DNA from: Cellulomonas fimi
GTDB lineage: Bacteria; Actinomycetota; Actinomycetes; Actinomycetales; Cellulomonadaceae
Reading direction: 5' to 3'
Assembly (NCBI RefSeq): GCF_012952065.1
Contig: NZ_JABCJJ010000024.1
Location: 1-39,075, forward strand
Length of the DNA stretch: 39,075 bases
Positions within the stretch are counted from its first letter, which is position 1. Every line of letters begins with the position of its first letter. The position numbers and the translations under genes were made by a program. Positions 33,449 through 39,075 of the stretch are shown in pieces. A model generated the notes under the pieces. That model saw only the letters and a list, made by a program, of their open reading frames with translations. It made no database searches and was not told the origin of the DNA.

Positions 33449-33955
33449 CTAGATCGCTTCGTCGACTTCGGCGTACCCGAGGGGTTCTTCCTTCCGCCGC
33501 ACGACGAGCTGCAGGTGGTAGACGGCGTAGAAGGTGATGAACAGCCCGGCGATCGGCATCACGAGGTACATCACCCCGAGCTGTGTGGGCAGGGCGCTGA
33601 GGCTCTGCCCCCACGCGCCCATCGCCGCTCGCCAGCCGCCCCAGACCAGGGCGCCGAGCGCGAAGACGATGATCAGCACCTGGACCCCGATGGCGACGAC
33701 CCGCTGGGCGTTCTCGGAGAACTTGCGCACGAGGAAGTCGACGGCGATGTGGCCCCGTTCGGAGAAGACGAGCGCCGCGGCGAAGAAGCCGAGCCAGACG
33801 AACTCGTACCGCGCCAGCTCCTCCGACCACGTGCTAGGCGCGTCGAGCACCTGACGCGAGAACACCTGCCACACGACGGTCACGACCAGCAGCGCGAAGA
33901 GGATCCAGCAGATCACCGCGAGGATGCGGTCGAGCCCGGACTTCACGGCGGTCAT
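33449..33955 (-). CDS. dctQ: TRAP transporter small permease, DctQ-like
   Basis: The 168-residue protein has four predicted helices (about 10-32, 48-66, 85-108, 125-147). The family motif STWSEELARYEFVWLGFFAAALVFSERGHIAVDF is present. It partners the large permease as a scaffold in the membrane. The start lies 1 nt after the dctP stop, so translation is tightly coupled. Confidence 0.93.
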   Translation of the reverse strand: MTAVKSGLDRILAVICWILFALLVVTVVWQVFSRQVLDAPSTWSEELARYEFVWLGFFAAALVFSERGHIAVDFLVRKFSENAQRVVAIGVQVLIIVFALGALVWGGWRAAMGAWGQSLSALPTQLGVMYLVMPIAGLFITFYAVYHLQLVVRRKEEPLGYAEVDEAI

Positions 33956-33956
33956 G

Positions 33957-34988
33957 TCACGGCTCCTCGGGCTCGGCGGCGGCGCGCGCCGCGTCGTACA
34001 GCTCGCGCTGGACGTCGTTGCTCAGGTACTCCTCGGCCAGCGGCTCGAGCACCGCGTCGAACGCCTCGGTGTCGACCTCGCTGAACTGCGCCCCGCCCGC
34101 CTTCGCGTCCTCGATCGCGTCCTCGGTCGCCTGCGCCCAGAGCTCGGTAAACTGGTCGCGCGCGTCGGCCCACTCGTCGTCGAAGGCGCTTCGGACGTCG
34201 TCCGGCATGCTGCGCAGCGTGTCGGTGTTGATGATCAGGTAGTCCAGCCCGACGAGATGGTTGGTGGACGACCAGTACGGCGCCACCTCGAAGTGCTTCT
34301 GGGTCACGTAGGAGACCTCGTTGTTCTCCGCTCCGTCGAGGACCCCGGACTGCAGCGCGGTGTAGACCTCGCCGAACGCCATCGGGGTCGCCGACCCACC
34401 CATCGCCCGGATCATGTCGATCTGCAGCTCGCTCTCCTGCACGCGGATCTTCTGGCCCGCGAGGTCGTCGGGCGTGACGATCGGGCCGTCGGTCGTGTAG
34501 ATGCTGCGCGCCCCCTGGGTGAAGCCGCCGAGCACGGTGAAGCCGTTGCTCTCCTCGAGGGAGGAGTACAGCTCGCCGACGATCTCGTCGTCGTGCACCA
34601 CGCGCATCTGGTGCTCGACCGAGTCGAAGACCCGCGGCAGGTTGAACACGAGGAAGTCCCGGTTGAGGTTCTCGAGCTGGGTACCGGACACGATCGCGAA
34701 GTCGATGATCCCGTCGCTGACCAGCTGGAGCGCCTCTTGCTGGGCGCCGAGGGTCTCGTTGGGGAAGACGTCGATGGTCCAGGCGCCATCGGTCGCCTCG
34801 CTCAGCCGGTCGCCGAACGCGGTGAGCGCGATGTACGAGGGGTGCTGATCGGTCTGGTTGAGGGCGAGATGGAGGATCTCACCGTCGCTGGGCTCGCCGC
34901 CGCCGCCGCCGCTGCCGCTGCACGCAGTGAGCGCCAGTGCCAGGACGACGGCGCTCGCTGCGGCCCGTGATCGAGCGGTTCGCGCCAT
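33957..34988 (-). CDS. dctP: TRAP transporter substrate-binding lipoprotein, DctP-like
   Basis: The 343-residue protein has a signal peptide ending in lipobox LTAC (Cys near 23), followed by a GSGGGGGE linker. The DctP fold shows LGAQQEALQLVSDGIIDFAIV, the carboxylate-binding segment DLAGQKIRVQES with the usual Arg, and MAFGEVYTALQSGVLDGAENNEVSY. It captures an organic acid (C4-dicarboxylate, uronate or similar; not resolved) and delivers it to DctQM. A lipid anchor in place of a free periplasmic form fits a Gram-positive cell. The GGGAG site is upstream. A possible GntR-type inverted repeat lies at 35043-35057. Confidence 0.95.
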   Translation of the reverse strand: MARTARSRAAASAVVLALALTACSGSGGGGGEPSDGEILHLALNQTDQHPSYIALTAFGDRLSEATDGAWTIDVFPNETLGAQQEALQLVSDGIIDFAIVSGTQLENLNRDFLVFNLPRVFDSVEHQMRVVHDDEIVGELYSSLEESNGFTVLGGFTQGARSIYTTDGPIVTPDDLAGQKIRVQESELQIDMIRAMGGSATPMAFGEVYTALQSGVLDGAENNEVSYVTQKHFEVAPYWSSTNHLVGLDYLIINTDTLRSMPDDVRSAFDDEWADARDQFTELWAQATEDAIEDAKAGGAQFSEVDTEAFDAVLEPLAEEYLSNDVQRELYDAARAAAEPEEP

Positions 34989-35042
34989 GTGGCTCCCCCG
35001 TCCGTCGCGGGACCGGTACGGTCGGCCCCCCGCTGCGCCCTG

Positions 35043-35057
35043 GGTCCATTCAGGACC
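35043..35057. promoter_or_regulatory. Inverted repeat GGTCC-N5-GGACC upstream of dctP
   Basis: A 15-nt palindrome about 60 nt upstream of dctP, with flanking bases giving TGGGTCC...GGACCA on the plus strand. The TGGTC-spacer-GACCA style is common for FCD-type GntR operators. It also lies upstream of tRNA-Ser(UGA), so it could serve either. Confidence 0.35.
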
Positions 35058-35135
35058 AGTGCAAGCAGGCCCGCAACCCCTGGCACAATGCGGACCGTGC
35101 TCGCGCCGGCCCTCGGGTTCGGTGCGCCGGCACCA

Positions 35136-35225
35136 GGAGGGCTGTCTGAGCGGCCGAAAGAGACGGTCTTGAAAACCGTTAGTGCGGTGACCCCGTACTC
35201 AAGGGTTCGAATCCCTTGCCCTCCG
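35136..35225 (+). tRNA. tRNA-Ser(UGA)
   Basis: A 90-nt cloverleaf. The acceptor stem GGAGGGC (35136-35142) pairs with GCCCTCC (35218-35224), with discriminator G 35225. The anticodon stem ACGGT/ACCGT holds loop CTTGAAA with anticodon TGA at 35170-35172. A long variable arm, typical for serine, and the T-arm GGGTTCGAATCCC are present. CCA is not encoded. CACAAT at 35094-35099 could be the -10. Confidence 0.96.
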
Positions 35226-35244
35226 CTGGTCGCTCTCGCGACCC

Positions 35245-35287
35245 GCCTCATCCCGGCTCGCCTCATCCCGGCTCGCCTCATCTCCTC
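35245..35287 (+). repeat. 15-nt tandem repeat after tRNA-Ser(UGA)
   Basis: GCCTCATCCCGGCTC occurs twice in full and once partially. It starts 19 nt after the tRNA and shows no coding pattern. The rest of 35226-35510 holds no gene that I can support. Confidence 0.7.
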
Positions 35288-35454
35288 GCCTCGCCGTCCG
35301 GCCCCGCCGCCCGTCTGCCGCGTCTAGCTCTCGCTGCATGGCGAGCCACCTCGACGGACGACGACGCGCCGGCCGGGCCCGCCCGTCGCGCACCTACCGG
35401 ACGGGACCCGTCACGTCCTGAGGTCCGCCGACGCGATCGCCCCGCCCGGCGACC

Positions 35455-35496
35455 TGTCAGAGCTGGGCGACGCTCACGCCTCACGTAGCTCTGACA
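35455..35496. repeat. TGTCAGA...TCTGACA palindrome, family B-like
   Basis: A 10-bp inverted repeat (TGTCAGAGCT 35455-35464 with AGCTCTGACA 35487-35496) around a 22-nt loop that itself has GGCG/CGCC. The ends match the elements at 15375-15489 but the centre differs. It lies just beyond the gabT stop. Confidence 0.6.
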
Positions 35497-35510
35497 ACGC
35501 GGAGGTTCGC

Positions 35511-36863
35511 TCAGATCGCCGCCGCGAACGCGGAGTCGAGCACGTCGAGCGCCTCGTCGAGCAGCGCGCCGGGGATCGACAGGGGCGGGAGGAACCGCAG
35601 CACGTTCCCGTCCGTGCCGCACGTGAGGACGATGACGCCCTCCGCCCGAGCCGCCACGGCGACGGCCGAGGTGAGTGCGGCGTCGGGCTCGCGCGTGGCC
35701 GGGTCGACCAGCTCGACGGCGAGCATCGCGCCCCGCCCGCGGACGTCGCCGACGCGCGGGTCGCGGGCCTGGAGCGCCCGGAGCCGAGCGGTCACGCGGT
35801 CGCCGATCTCGGCCGCGCGCGCGACGAGGCCCTCCTCCCGTACCGTGTCGAGCGTCGCGAGCGCGGCAGCGCACGCGATCGGGTTGCCGCCGTAGGTGCC
35901 GCCGAGCCCGCCCACGTGCACCGCGTCCATGATCTCCGCCCGCCCGGTCACGGCGGACAGCGGCAGGCCGCCGGCCAGGCCCTTCGCGGTGACGACCAGG
36001 TCGGGGACGATCCCCTCGTGCTCGCTCGCGTACATCGTGCCCGTGCGCGCGATGCCGGTCTGCACCTCGTCGGCCACGAACACGACGCCGTTCTCCCGGC
36101 ACCAGTCGACGAGCGCCGGCAGGAACCCGGGCGCGGGCACGACGAACCCGCCCTCGCCCTGGATCGGCTCGATCACGAGCGCCGCGAGGTTCTCGACGCC
36201 CACCTGCTTCTCGATCGTCGCGATCGCCCGCCGGGCCGCGGTGACGCCGTCGAGCCCGTCACGGAACGGGTACGAGACGGGCGCGCGGTAGACCTCGGGC
36301 GCGAACGGCCCGAACCCCGACTTGTACGGCTGGTTCTTCGCCGTGAGGGCCATCGTCAGGTTGGTGCGGCCGTGGTAGGCGTGATCGAACGCGACCACCG
36401 CGTCCCTGCGCGTGAAGGACCGCGCGATCTTGACCGCGTTCTCGACCCCCTCGGCGCCCGAGTTGAACAGCGCCGTCCGCTTCTCGTGGTCCCCGGGCGT
36501 CGCGGCGTTGAGCGCCTCGGCCACGGCGACGTAGCCCTCGTACGGCGTGATCATGAAGCAGGTGTGCGTGAACGCAGCCACCTGCGCCTGCACCGCCTCG
36601 ACCACCGCCGGCGCGCTGCTGCCCACCGTCGTCACCGCGATGCCCGAGCCCAGGTCGATGAGGGAGTTCCCGTCGACGTCGACGACGACGCCGCCCCCGG
36701 CCGCGGCCGCGAACACCGGCATCGTGGTGCTCACCCCGCGCGCGACGGCGACCGCCTGTCGCGCCGCCAGCTCGCGCGAGCGCGGGCCCGGGATCTCGGT
36801 GACGAGGCGGCGTTCCTGGACCAGCGCGGGACCACCCGCGCGGAGGGGGGTGGTGGTCGGCAT
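35511..36863 (-). CDS. gabT: 4-aminobutyrate (GABA) aminotransferase
   Basis: The 450-residue class III PLP aminotransferase moves the amino group of GABA to 2-oxoglutarate, giving succinate semialdehyde and glutamate. Motifs: FNSGAEGVENAVKIAR (phosphate-binding), FDHAYHGRTNLTMALTAKNQPYK, the catalytic-domain PIQGEGGFVVPAPGFL and VFVADEVQTGIARTG. The PLP-binding lysine is in VTAKGLAGGLPLSAV near residue 290. The N-terminus LVTEIPGPRSRELAARQ is typical of actinobacterial GabT. AGGAG lies upstream of the ATG, and a TAGCGT -10 candidate is at 36929-36934. No gabD (semialdehyde dehydrogenase) adjoins it. Confidence 0.95.
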   Translation of the reverse strand: MPTTTPLRAGGPALVQERRLVTEIPGPRSRELAARQAVAVARGVSTTMPVFAAAAGGGVVVDVDGNSLIDLGSGIAVTTVGSSAPAVVEAVQAQVAAFTHTCFMITPYEGYVAVAEALNAATPGDHEKRTALFNSGAEGVENAVKIARSFTRRDAVVAFDHAYHGRTNLTMALTAKNQPYKSGFGPFAPEVYRAPVSYPFRDGLDGVTAARRAIATIEKQVGVENLAALVIEPIQGEGGFVVPAPGFLPALVDWCRENGVVFVADEVQTGIARTGTMYASEHEGIVPDLVVTAKGLAGGLPLSAVTGRAEIMDAVHVGGLGGTYGGNPIACAAALATLDTVREEGLVARAAEIGDRVTARLRALQARDPRVGDVRGRGAMLAVELVDPATREPDAALTSAVAVAARAEGVIVLTCGTDGNVLRFLPPLSIPGALLDEALDVLDSAFAAAI

Positions 36864-36928
36864 GGTGACGCTCCTGTGCTAGCGGGGGCTTGCGGGGGCT
36901 TGCGGGGGTCGCCGGTGGTGACGGGGCC

Positions 36929-36934
36929 ACGCTA
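36929..36934 (-). promoter_or_regulatory. Putative -10 box (TAGCGT) of gabT
   Basis: On the minus strand TAGCGT sits about 65 nt before the gabT ATG, just downstream of the metalloprotease stop. The leader contains three GCGGGGG-type 10-nt repeats (36887-36910). Confidence 0.4.
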
Positions 36935-36939
36935 GGGCG

Positions 36940-37914
36940 TCACAGCCCCGGCGCGCACGGCCCCCTGCCGAGCGCGGCGAGCCCCGCGAGGTCACCCGCC
37001 TGGAACGCCCCCTGCCCCTGGTTGACCGGGTGCATCAGCTGCGTCGGGTCGTCGACGTGCCCGAGGCCCACGAGGTGCCCGAACTCGTGCCGCAGCGTGC
37101 CCAGGTAGGCGGGTTCGCCGTCGTGGTCTGGCCACGAGAGCAGCTCGGTGTCGAGGAAGACCGCCCCGGACACCAGGTGCCGGGTGCCGGTCGTCGGGTC
37201 GGTCGACATCGTCTGCCCGGCCACGCCCGCGACGCCGCCCGCGAGCGCCGGCGTCGCCGTCTCGTCCGCGAACCGCACCAGGACAGGTGCCCACCGGTCG
37301 CCGTAGCGCGCGTGCTGGAAGGCGGCGCGCGGAAGGGTCGCGGGTTCCGTCGTCGTGCCGTCGTCGGCCAGCACCAGGCCCGACGCCGCCTCGACCTCGT
37401 GCGCGACAGCGCGGACCCGCTCGGCGAAGTCGGGCGGGGCGCTCGCCGGGTCGACGACGTACGTGAGGGGCCGGCACGGCGACCAGGAGACGGGGATGGC
37501 CGCGCCGTCGGGTGCCGTGTCGGTGTGGTTGAAGGCGAAGGTCGCGTCGCTCGAGGGGACGAGGGGCGCCGCGAGCAGGCGCGCGGGGGCCTCGACGCCC
37601 GGGGTCGGGAAGTCGCGGTCCTCGGGTGCGGGCAGCCGGCCGGGGAGGTGGACGCCCGTGGCGTCGGCGACCGTGCCGAGCGCGTCGCGGACCACCTGCG
37701 GGTGGCTGACGCCCTGCGCCACGCCGGCGGCGACGAGCACCAGGCTGAGCGCGGTGCGCAACCCGGGGCGGACAGCGGCCGAGCGGACGCGCGTCGACCG
37801 GACAGGATCCGGCCGGATGTGGATCGGCCGGACGTGGTGAGGCCAGACGTGGTCCGGCCGCGCGGGGGTGCGGTCGGCGAGCGGCTCCGTCGCGAGATCG
37901 GGCGCCGTGGTCAC
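36940..37914 (-). CDS. Secreted or membrane-anchored zinc metalloprotease (matrixin-like)
   Basis: The 324-residue protein has a His/Arg/Pro-rich cytoplasmic N-terminus (1-52), one hydrophobic helix (about 53-70, ALSLVLVAAGVAQGV), a linker, then a metzincin-like domain. The zinc site is HEFGHLVGLGHVDD (HExxHxxGxxH) near 280, followed by a Met-turn candidate TQLMHPVNQGQG. CRPLTYVVDPASAPP is typical of the first strand of this group. It should act outside the membrane; its target is unknown. The GTG start has no clear ribosome site. The N-terminal stretch with repeated [H/D]xVRPxH motifs is unusual and may be disordered. Confidence 0.88.
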   Translation of the reverse strand: MTTAPDLATEPLADRTPARPDHVWPHHVRPIHIRPDPVRSTRVRSAAVRPGLRTALSLVLVAAGVAQGVSHPQVVRDALGTVADATGVHLPGRLPAPEDRDFPTPGVEAPARLLAAPLVPSSDATFAFNHTDTAPDGAAIPVSWSPCRPLTYVVDPASAPPDFAERVRAVAHEVEAASGLVLADDGTTTEPATLPRAAFQHARYGDRWAPVLVRFADETATPALAGGVAGVAGQTMSTDPTTGTRHLVSGAVFLDTELLSWPDHDGEPAYLGTLRHEFGHLVGLGHVDDPTQLMHPVNQGQGAFQAGDLAGLAALGRGPCAPGL

Positions 37915-37984
37915 GGCACATTCATCGGCGGGTGCGCCGGTGGGTTGAGCACTCGCCCAGCGCGCGCGCTCGCGGCCGGCACCC

Positions 37985-37990
37985 TACCGT
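37985..37990 (+). promoter_or_regulatory. -10 box TACCGT, leaderless promoter of the YidD-like gene
   Basis: TACCGT ends 6 nt before ATG 37997, with CACGCC between. Confidence 0.6.
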
Positions 37991-37996
37991 CACGCC

Positions 37997-38293
37997 ATGA
38001 GACCCGACCGCATCACCACCGCCCCGGCCCGCGCGGTCGACCACCTCATCGGCCTGTACCAGGACCGTGTCTCGCCCCGGAAGGGCTGGAGCTGCGCGCA
38101 CCGCGTCGCGCACGACGGCGAGTCCTGCTCGGTCGCGGTCCGCGACATCGTCCGACGGCGTGGGCTCCTGCGCGGCGTCGTCCCCACCGGGCTGCGGTTC
38201 CTCGCCTGCTACCGCGCCGCGAGCCTCCTCATGGCGAGCGACGTGCGCGGCGTCTGCTGCTGCGGCCCGATCCCGATCCCGTTCAAGTTCTGA
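37997..38293 (+). CDS. yidD: YidD-like membrane protein insertion efficiency factor
   Basis: The 98-residue protein matches the divergent YidD branch: LIGLYQDRVSPRKGWSCAHRVAHDGESCSVAV, with the two conserved cysteines spaced as in family members. GLLRGV follows, then a distinctive tail with three adjacent cysteines, CCCGPIPIPFKF. YidD proteins aid insertion of proteins by YidC at the inner membrane. The normal partners rnpA and yidC are not here, so this is probably a second, unlinked copy. The three consecutive cysteines are worth noting; they could be acylated or bind metal (inference). It is divergent from the metalloprotease. Confidence 0.82.
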   Translation: MRPDRITTAPARAVDHLIGLYQDRVSPRKGWSCAHRVAHDGESCSVAVRDIVRRRGLLRGVVPTGLRFLACYRAASLLMASDVRGVCCCGPIPIPFKF

Positions 38294-38412
38294 CGGGCGC
38301 CCTGAGGTACTGACGGGCGCCCGGAGGGCGACCGGTTCCGAGGTACTGCGAGGTGCGCGGAGCGTCGGGCGGCACGCTGGGGGGTCCTTTGCGGCACGGT
38401 CATCGGGCCGGG

Positions 38413-38418
38413 TAACCT
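38413..38418 (+). promoter_or_regulatory. Promoter of tRNA-Ser(GCU): TTGCGG, 18 nt, TAACCT
   Basis: The -10 TAACCT (38413-38418) with the -35 TTGCGG at 38389-38394 lies just before the tRNA. Confidence 0.55.
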
Positions 38419-38428
38419 GTCCCAGCCT

Positions 38429-38517
38429 GGAGACGTCGCATAGCCAGGTCTAGTGCGCGACCCTGCTAAGGTCGTGAAGGGGCAACCCTTCCGTGGGTTC
38501 AAATCCCACCGTCTCCG
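38429..38517 (+). tRNA. tRNA-Ser(GCU)
   Basis: An 89-nt cloverleaf. The acceptor GGAGACG (38429-38435) pairs with CGTCTCC (38510-38516), with discriminator G 38517. The anticodon stem CGACC/GGTCG holds loop CTGCTAA with anticodon GCT at 38465-38467. It has a long variable arm and T-arm GTGGGTTCAAATCCCAC. CCA is not encoded. Confidence 0.96.
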
Positions 38518-38526
38518 CACTGCAGG

Positions 38527-38554
38527 GCCCCGGTCGCCGTCATGGGACCGGGGC
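38527..38554 (+). terminator. Intrinsic terminator of tRNA-Ser(GCU)
   Basis: GCCCCGGTC (38527-38535) pairs with GACCGGGGC (38546-38554) around a 10-nt loop, followed by TTTCTG. Confidence 0.8.
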
Positions 38555-38659
38555 TTTCTGCTGCGGGGTTGCCGCCGCCGGGGCCGGATCCTTCCGTGCG
38601 GGTGATGTGCGCCGAGCGACGACGTGAGCCCCGCGTTTGGGTGATCCCTCGCGGGACGC

Positions 38660-38665
38660 TATCCT
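38660..38665 (+). promoter_or_regulatory. Promoter of tRNA-Arg(ACG): TTGGGT, 17 nt, TATCCT
   Basis: The -10 TATCCT (38660-38665) is spaced 17 nt from TTGGGT at 38637-38642 and 21 nt before the tRNA. Confidence 0.6.
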
Positions 38666-38686
38666 CGTCTCCGGCCGTACGGCCAC

Positions 38687-38759
38687 GCGCCCGTAGCTCA
38701 ACGGATAGAGCATCTGACTACGGATCAGAAGGTTGGGGGTTCGAATCCCTTCGGGCGCA
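38687..38759 (+). tRNA. tRNA-Arg(ACG)
   Basis: A 73-nt cloverleaf. The acceptor GCGCCCG (38687-38693) pairs with CGGGCGC (38752-38758), with discriminator A 38759. The anticodon stem TCTGA/TCAGA holds loop CTACGGA with anticodon ACG at 38720-38722 (A34 is read as inosine). The T-arm GGGGGTTCGAATCCCTT is present. CCA is not encoded. Confidence 0.96.
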
Positions 38760-38780
38760 CAGTGAGATCTCGGCTGTGAG

Positions 38781-39070
38781 ATCTCGGCCCCAGGACCCGC
38801 GTCCTGGGGCCGAACTCGTTCCGGAGTACGGAGAGGATCACGGAGACAACTGCGTTTTCCCTGGTCACAGAGGTCGATGCGGGTGCCGATGTCGATGCCG
38901 TGCGCGGGACGCCGGAGCGAGCAGGGCTTCCCGCCGCCGCACGCAGGCTCCACGCCGCCCTGTCGCACCCGCATCGACCTCTGTGACCAGGGAAAACGCA
39001 GTTGTCTCCGTGATCCTCTCCGTACTCCGGAACGAGTTCGGCCCCAGGACGCGGGTCCTGGGGCCGAGAT
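38781..39070. repeat. 106-bp perfect inverted repeat with a 78-nt spacer
   Basis: 38781-38886 is the exact reverse complement of 38965-39070; the spacer is 38887-38964. Each arm contains its own smaller hairpin (see the terminator entry). The element begins 22 nt after tRNA-Arg and ends 5 nt before the window edge. No gene is visible in it. It may be genuine or a fold-back assembly artefact. Confidence 0.9.
38785..38812 (+). terminator. GC-rich hairpin after tRNA-Arg, likely terminator
   Basis: CGGCCCCAGGAC pairs with GTCCTGGGGCCG around a 4-nt loop, 26 nt after the tRNA. An inverted copy sits at 39039-39066 as part of the long inverted repeat. Confidence 0.65.
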
Positions 39071-39075
39071 AGATC

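Noticed and set aside
38687-38759. tRNA-Arg as an attachment site of an integrated element.
   Set aside because: No integrase gene and no second copy of the tRNA 3' end are visible in the window; the sequence stops too soon to judge.
38781-39070. Linear-replicon telomere or insertion-sequence terminal repeats.
   Set aside because: There is a single two-arm repeat with no transposase in 78 nt of spacer, and no array of palindromes as in Streptomyces ends. I keep it as an unexplained inverted repeat or assembly artefact.

Overview
This is a 39-kb piece of very GC-rich chromosome with near-total GC3 codon use, many GTG starts and classic actinobacterial genes: a conservon operon, the GQYL-tailed proteasome activator Bpa, a DUF5926 protein and a NIT-domain kinase. 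I infer an actinobacterium of the Micrococcales, probably close to Cellulomonas; no 16S gene is present to prove it. Gene order is mostly that of a stable core chromosome. I see no prophage, CRISPR array or complete insertion sequence. The only hint of mobile DNA is a truncated reading frame at the left edge.

Layout. 1-2.6 kb: a cut-off gene end, a HAD phosphatase, a YtxH-like small protein, a possible tiny membrane protein and an FCD-type GntR regulator. 2.6-9.4 kb: pyruvate oxidase (poxB) and an MFS carrier on the minus strand, a small GNAT protein, phosphoglucomutase (pgm), a rhodanese and a DUF5926 protein. 9.4-17.8 kb: a GT2 glycosyltransferase tail-to-tail with an 836-residue exported/membrane protein, prephenate dehydratase (pheA), a diacylglycerol-kinase-like lipid kinase, seryl-tRNA synthetase (serS) and a Cof-type HAD phosphatase. 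17.8-22.5 kb: a LacI regulator and an aglE-F-G type sugar ABC importer with a textbook LacI operator but no ATPase gene. 22.5-25.3 kb: an EamA exporter, bpa and a quinone oxidoreductase. 25.5-31.5 kb: a four-gene conservon (giant sensor kinase, roadblock protein, DUF742 protein, MglA/Ras-like GTPase) closed by a perfect 17-bp terminator stem. 31.6-35 kb: an orphan PIN protein and a DctPQM TRAP transporter. 35-39 kb: tRNA-Ser(UGA), gabT, a secreted zinc metalloprotease, a YidD-like factor, tRNA-Ser(GCU), tRNA-Arg(ACG) and a 106-bp perfect inverted repeat at the right edge.

Cross-cutting signals. Nine genes start 6 or 7 nt after a TANNNT -10 box with no room for a Shine-Dalgarno site, which suggests widespread leaderless transcription. 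Two families of intergenic palindromes recur: a 42-nt element at 1499 and 22509, and a TGTCAGA...TCTGACA type at 15375, 15436 and 35455. The conservon kinase carries a repeat-rich tail of about 880 residues. The terminal inverted repeat is either real structure or a fold-back assembly artefact.
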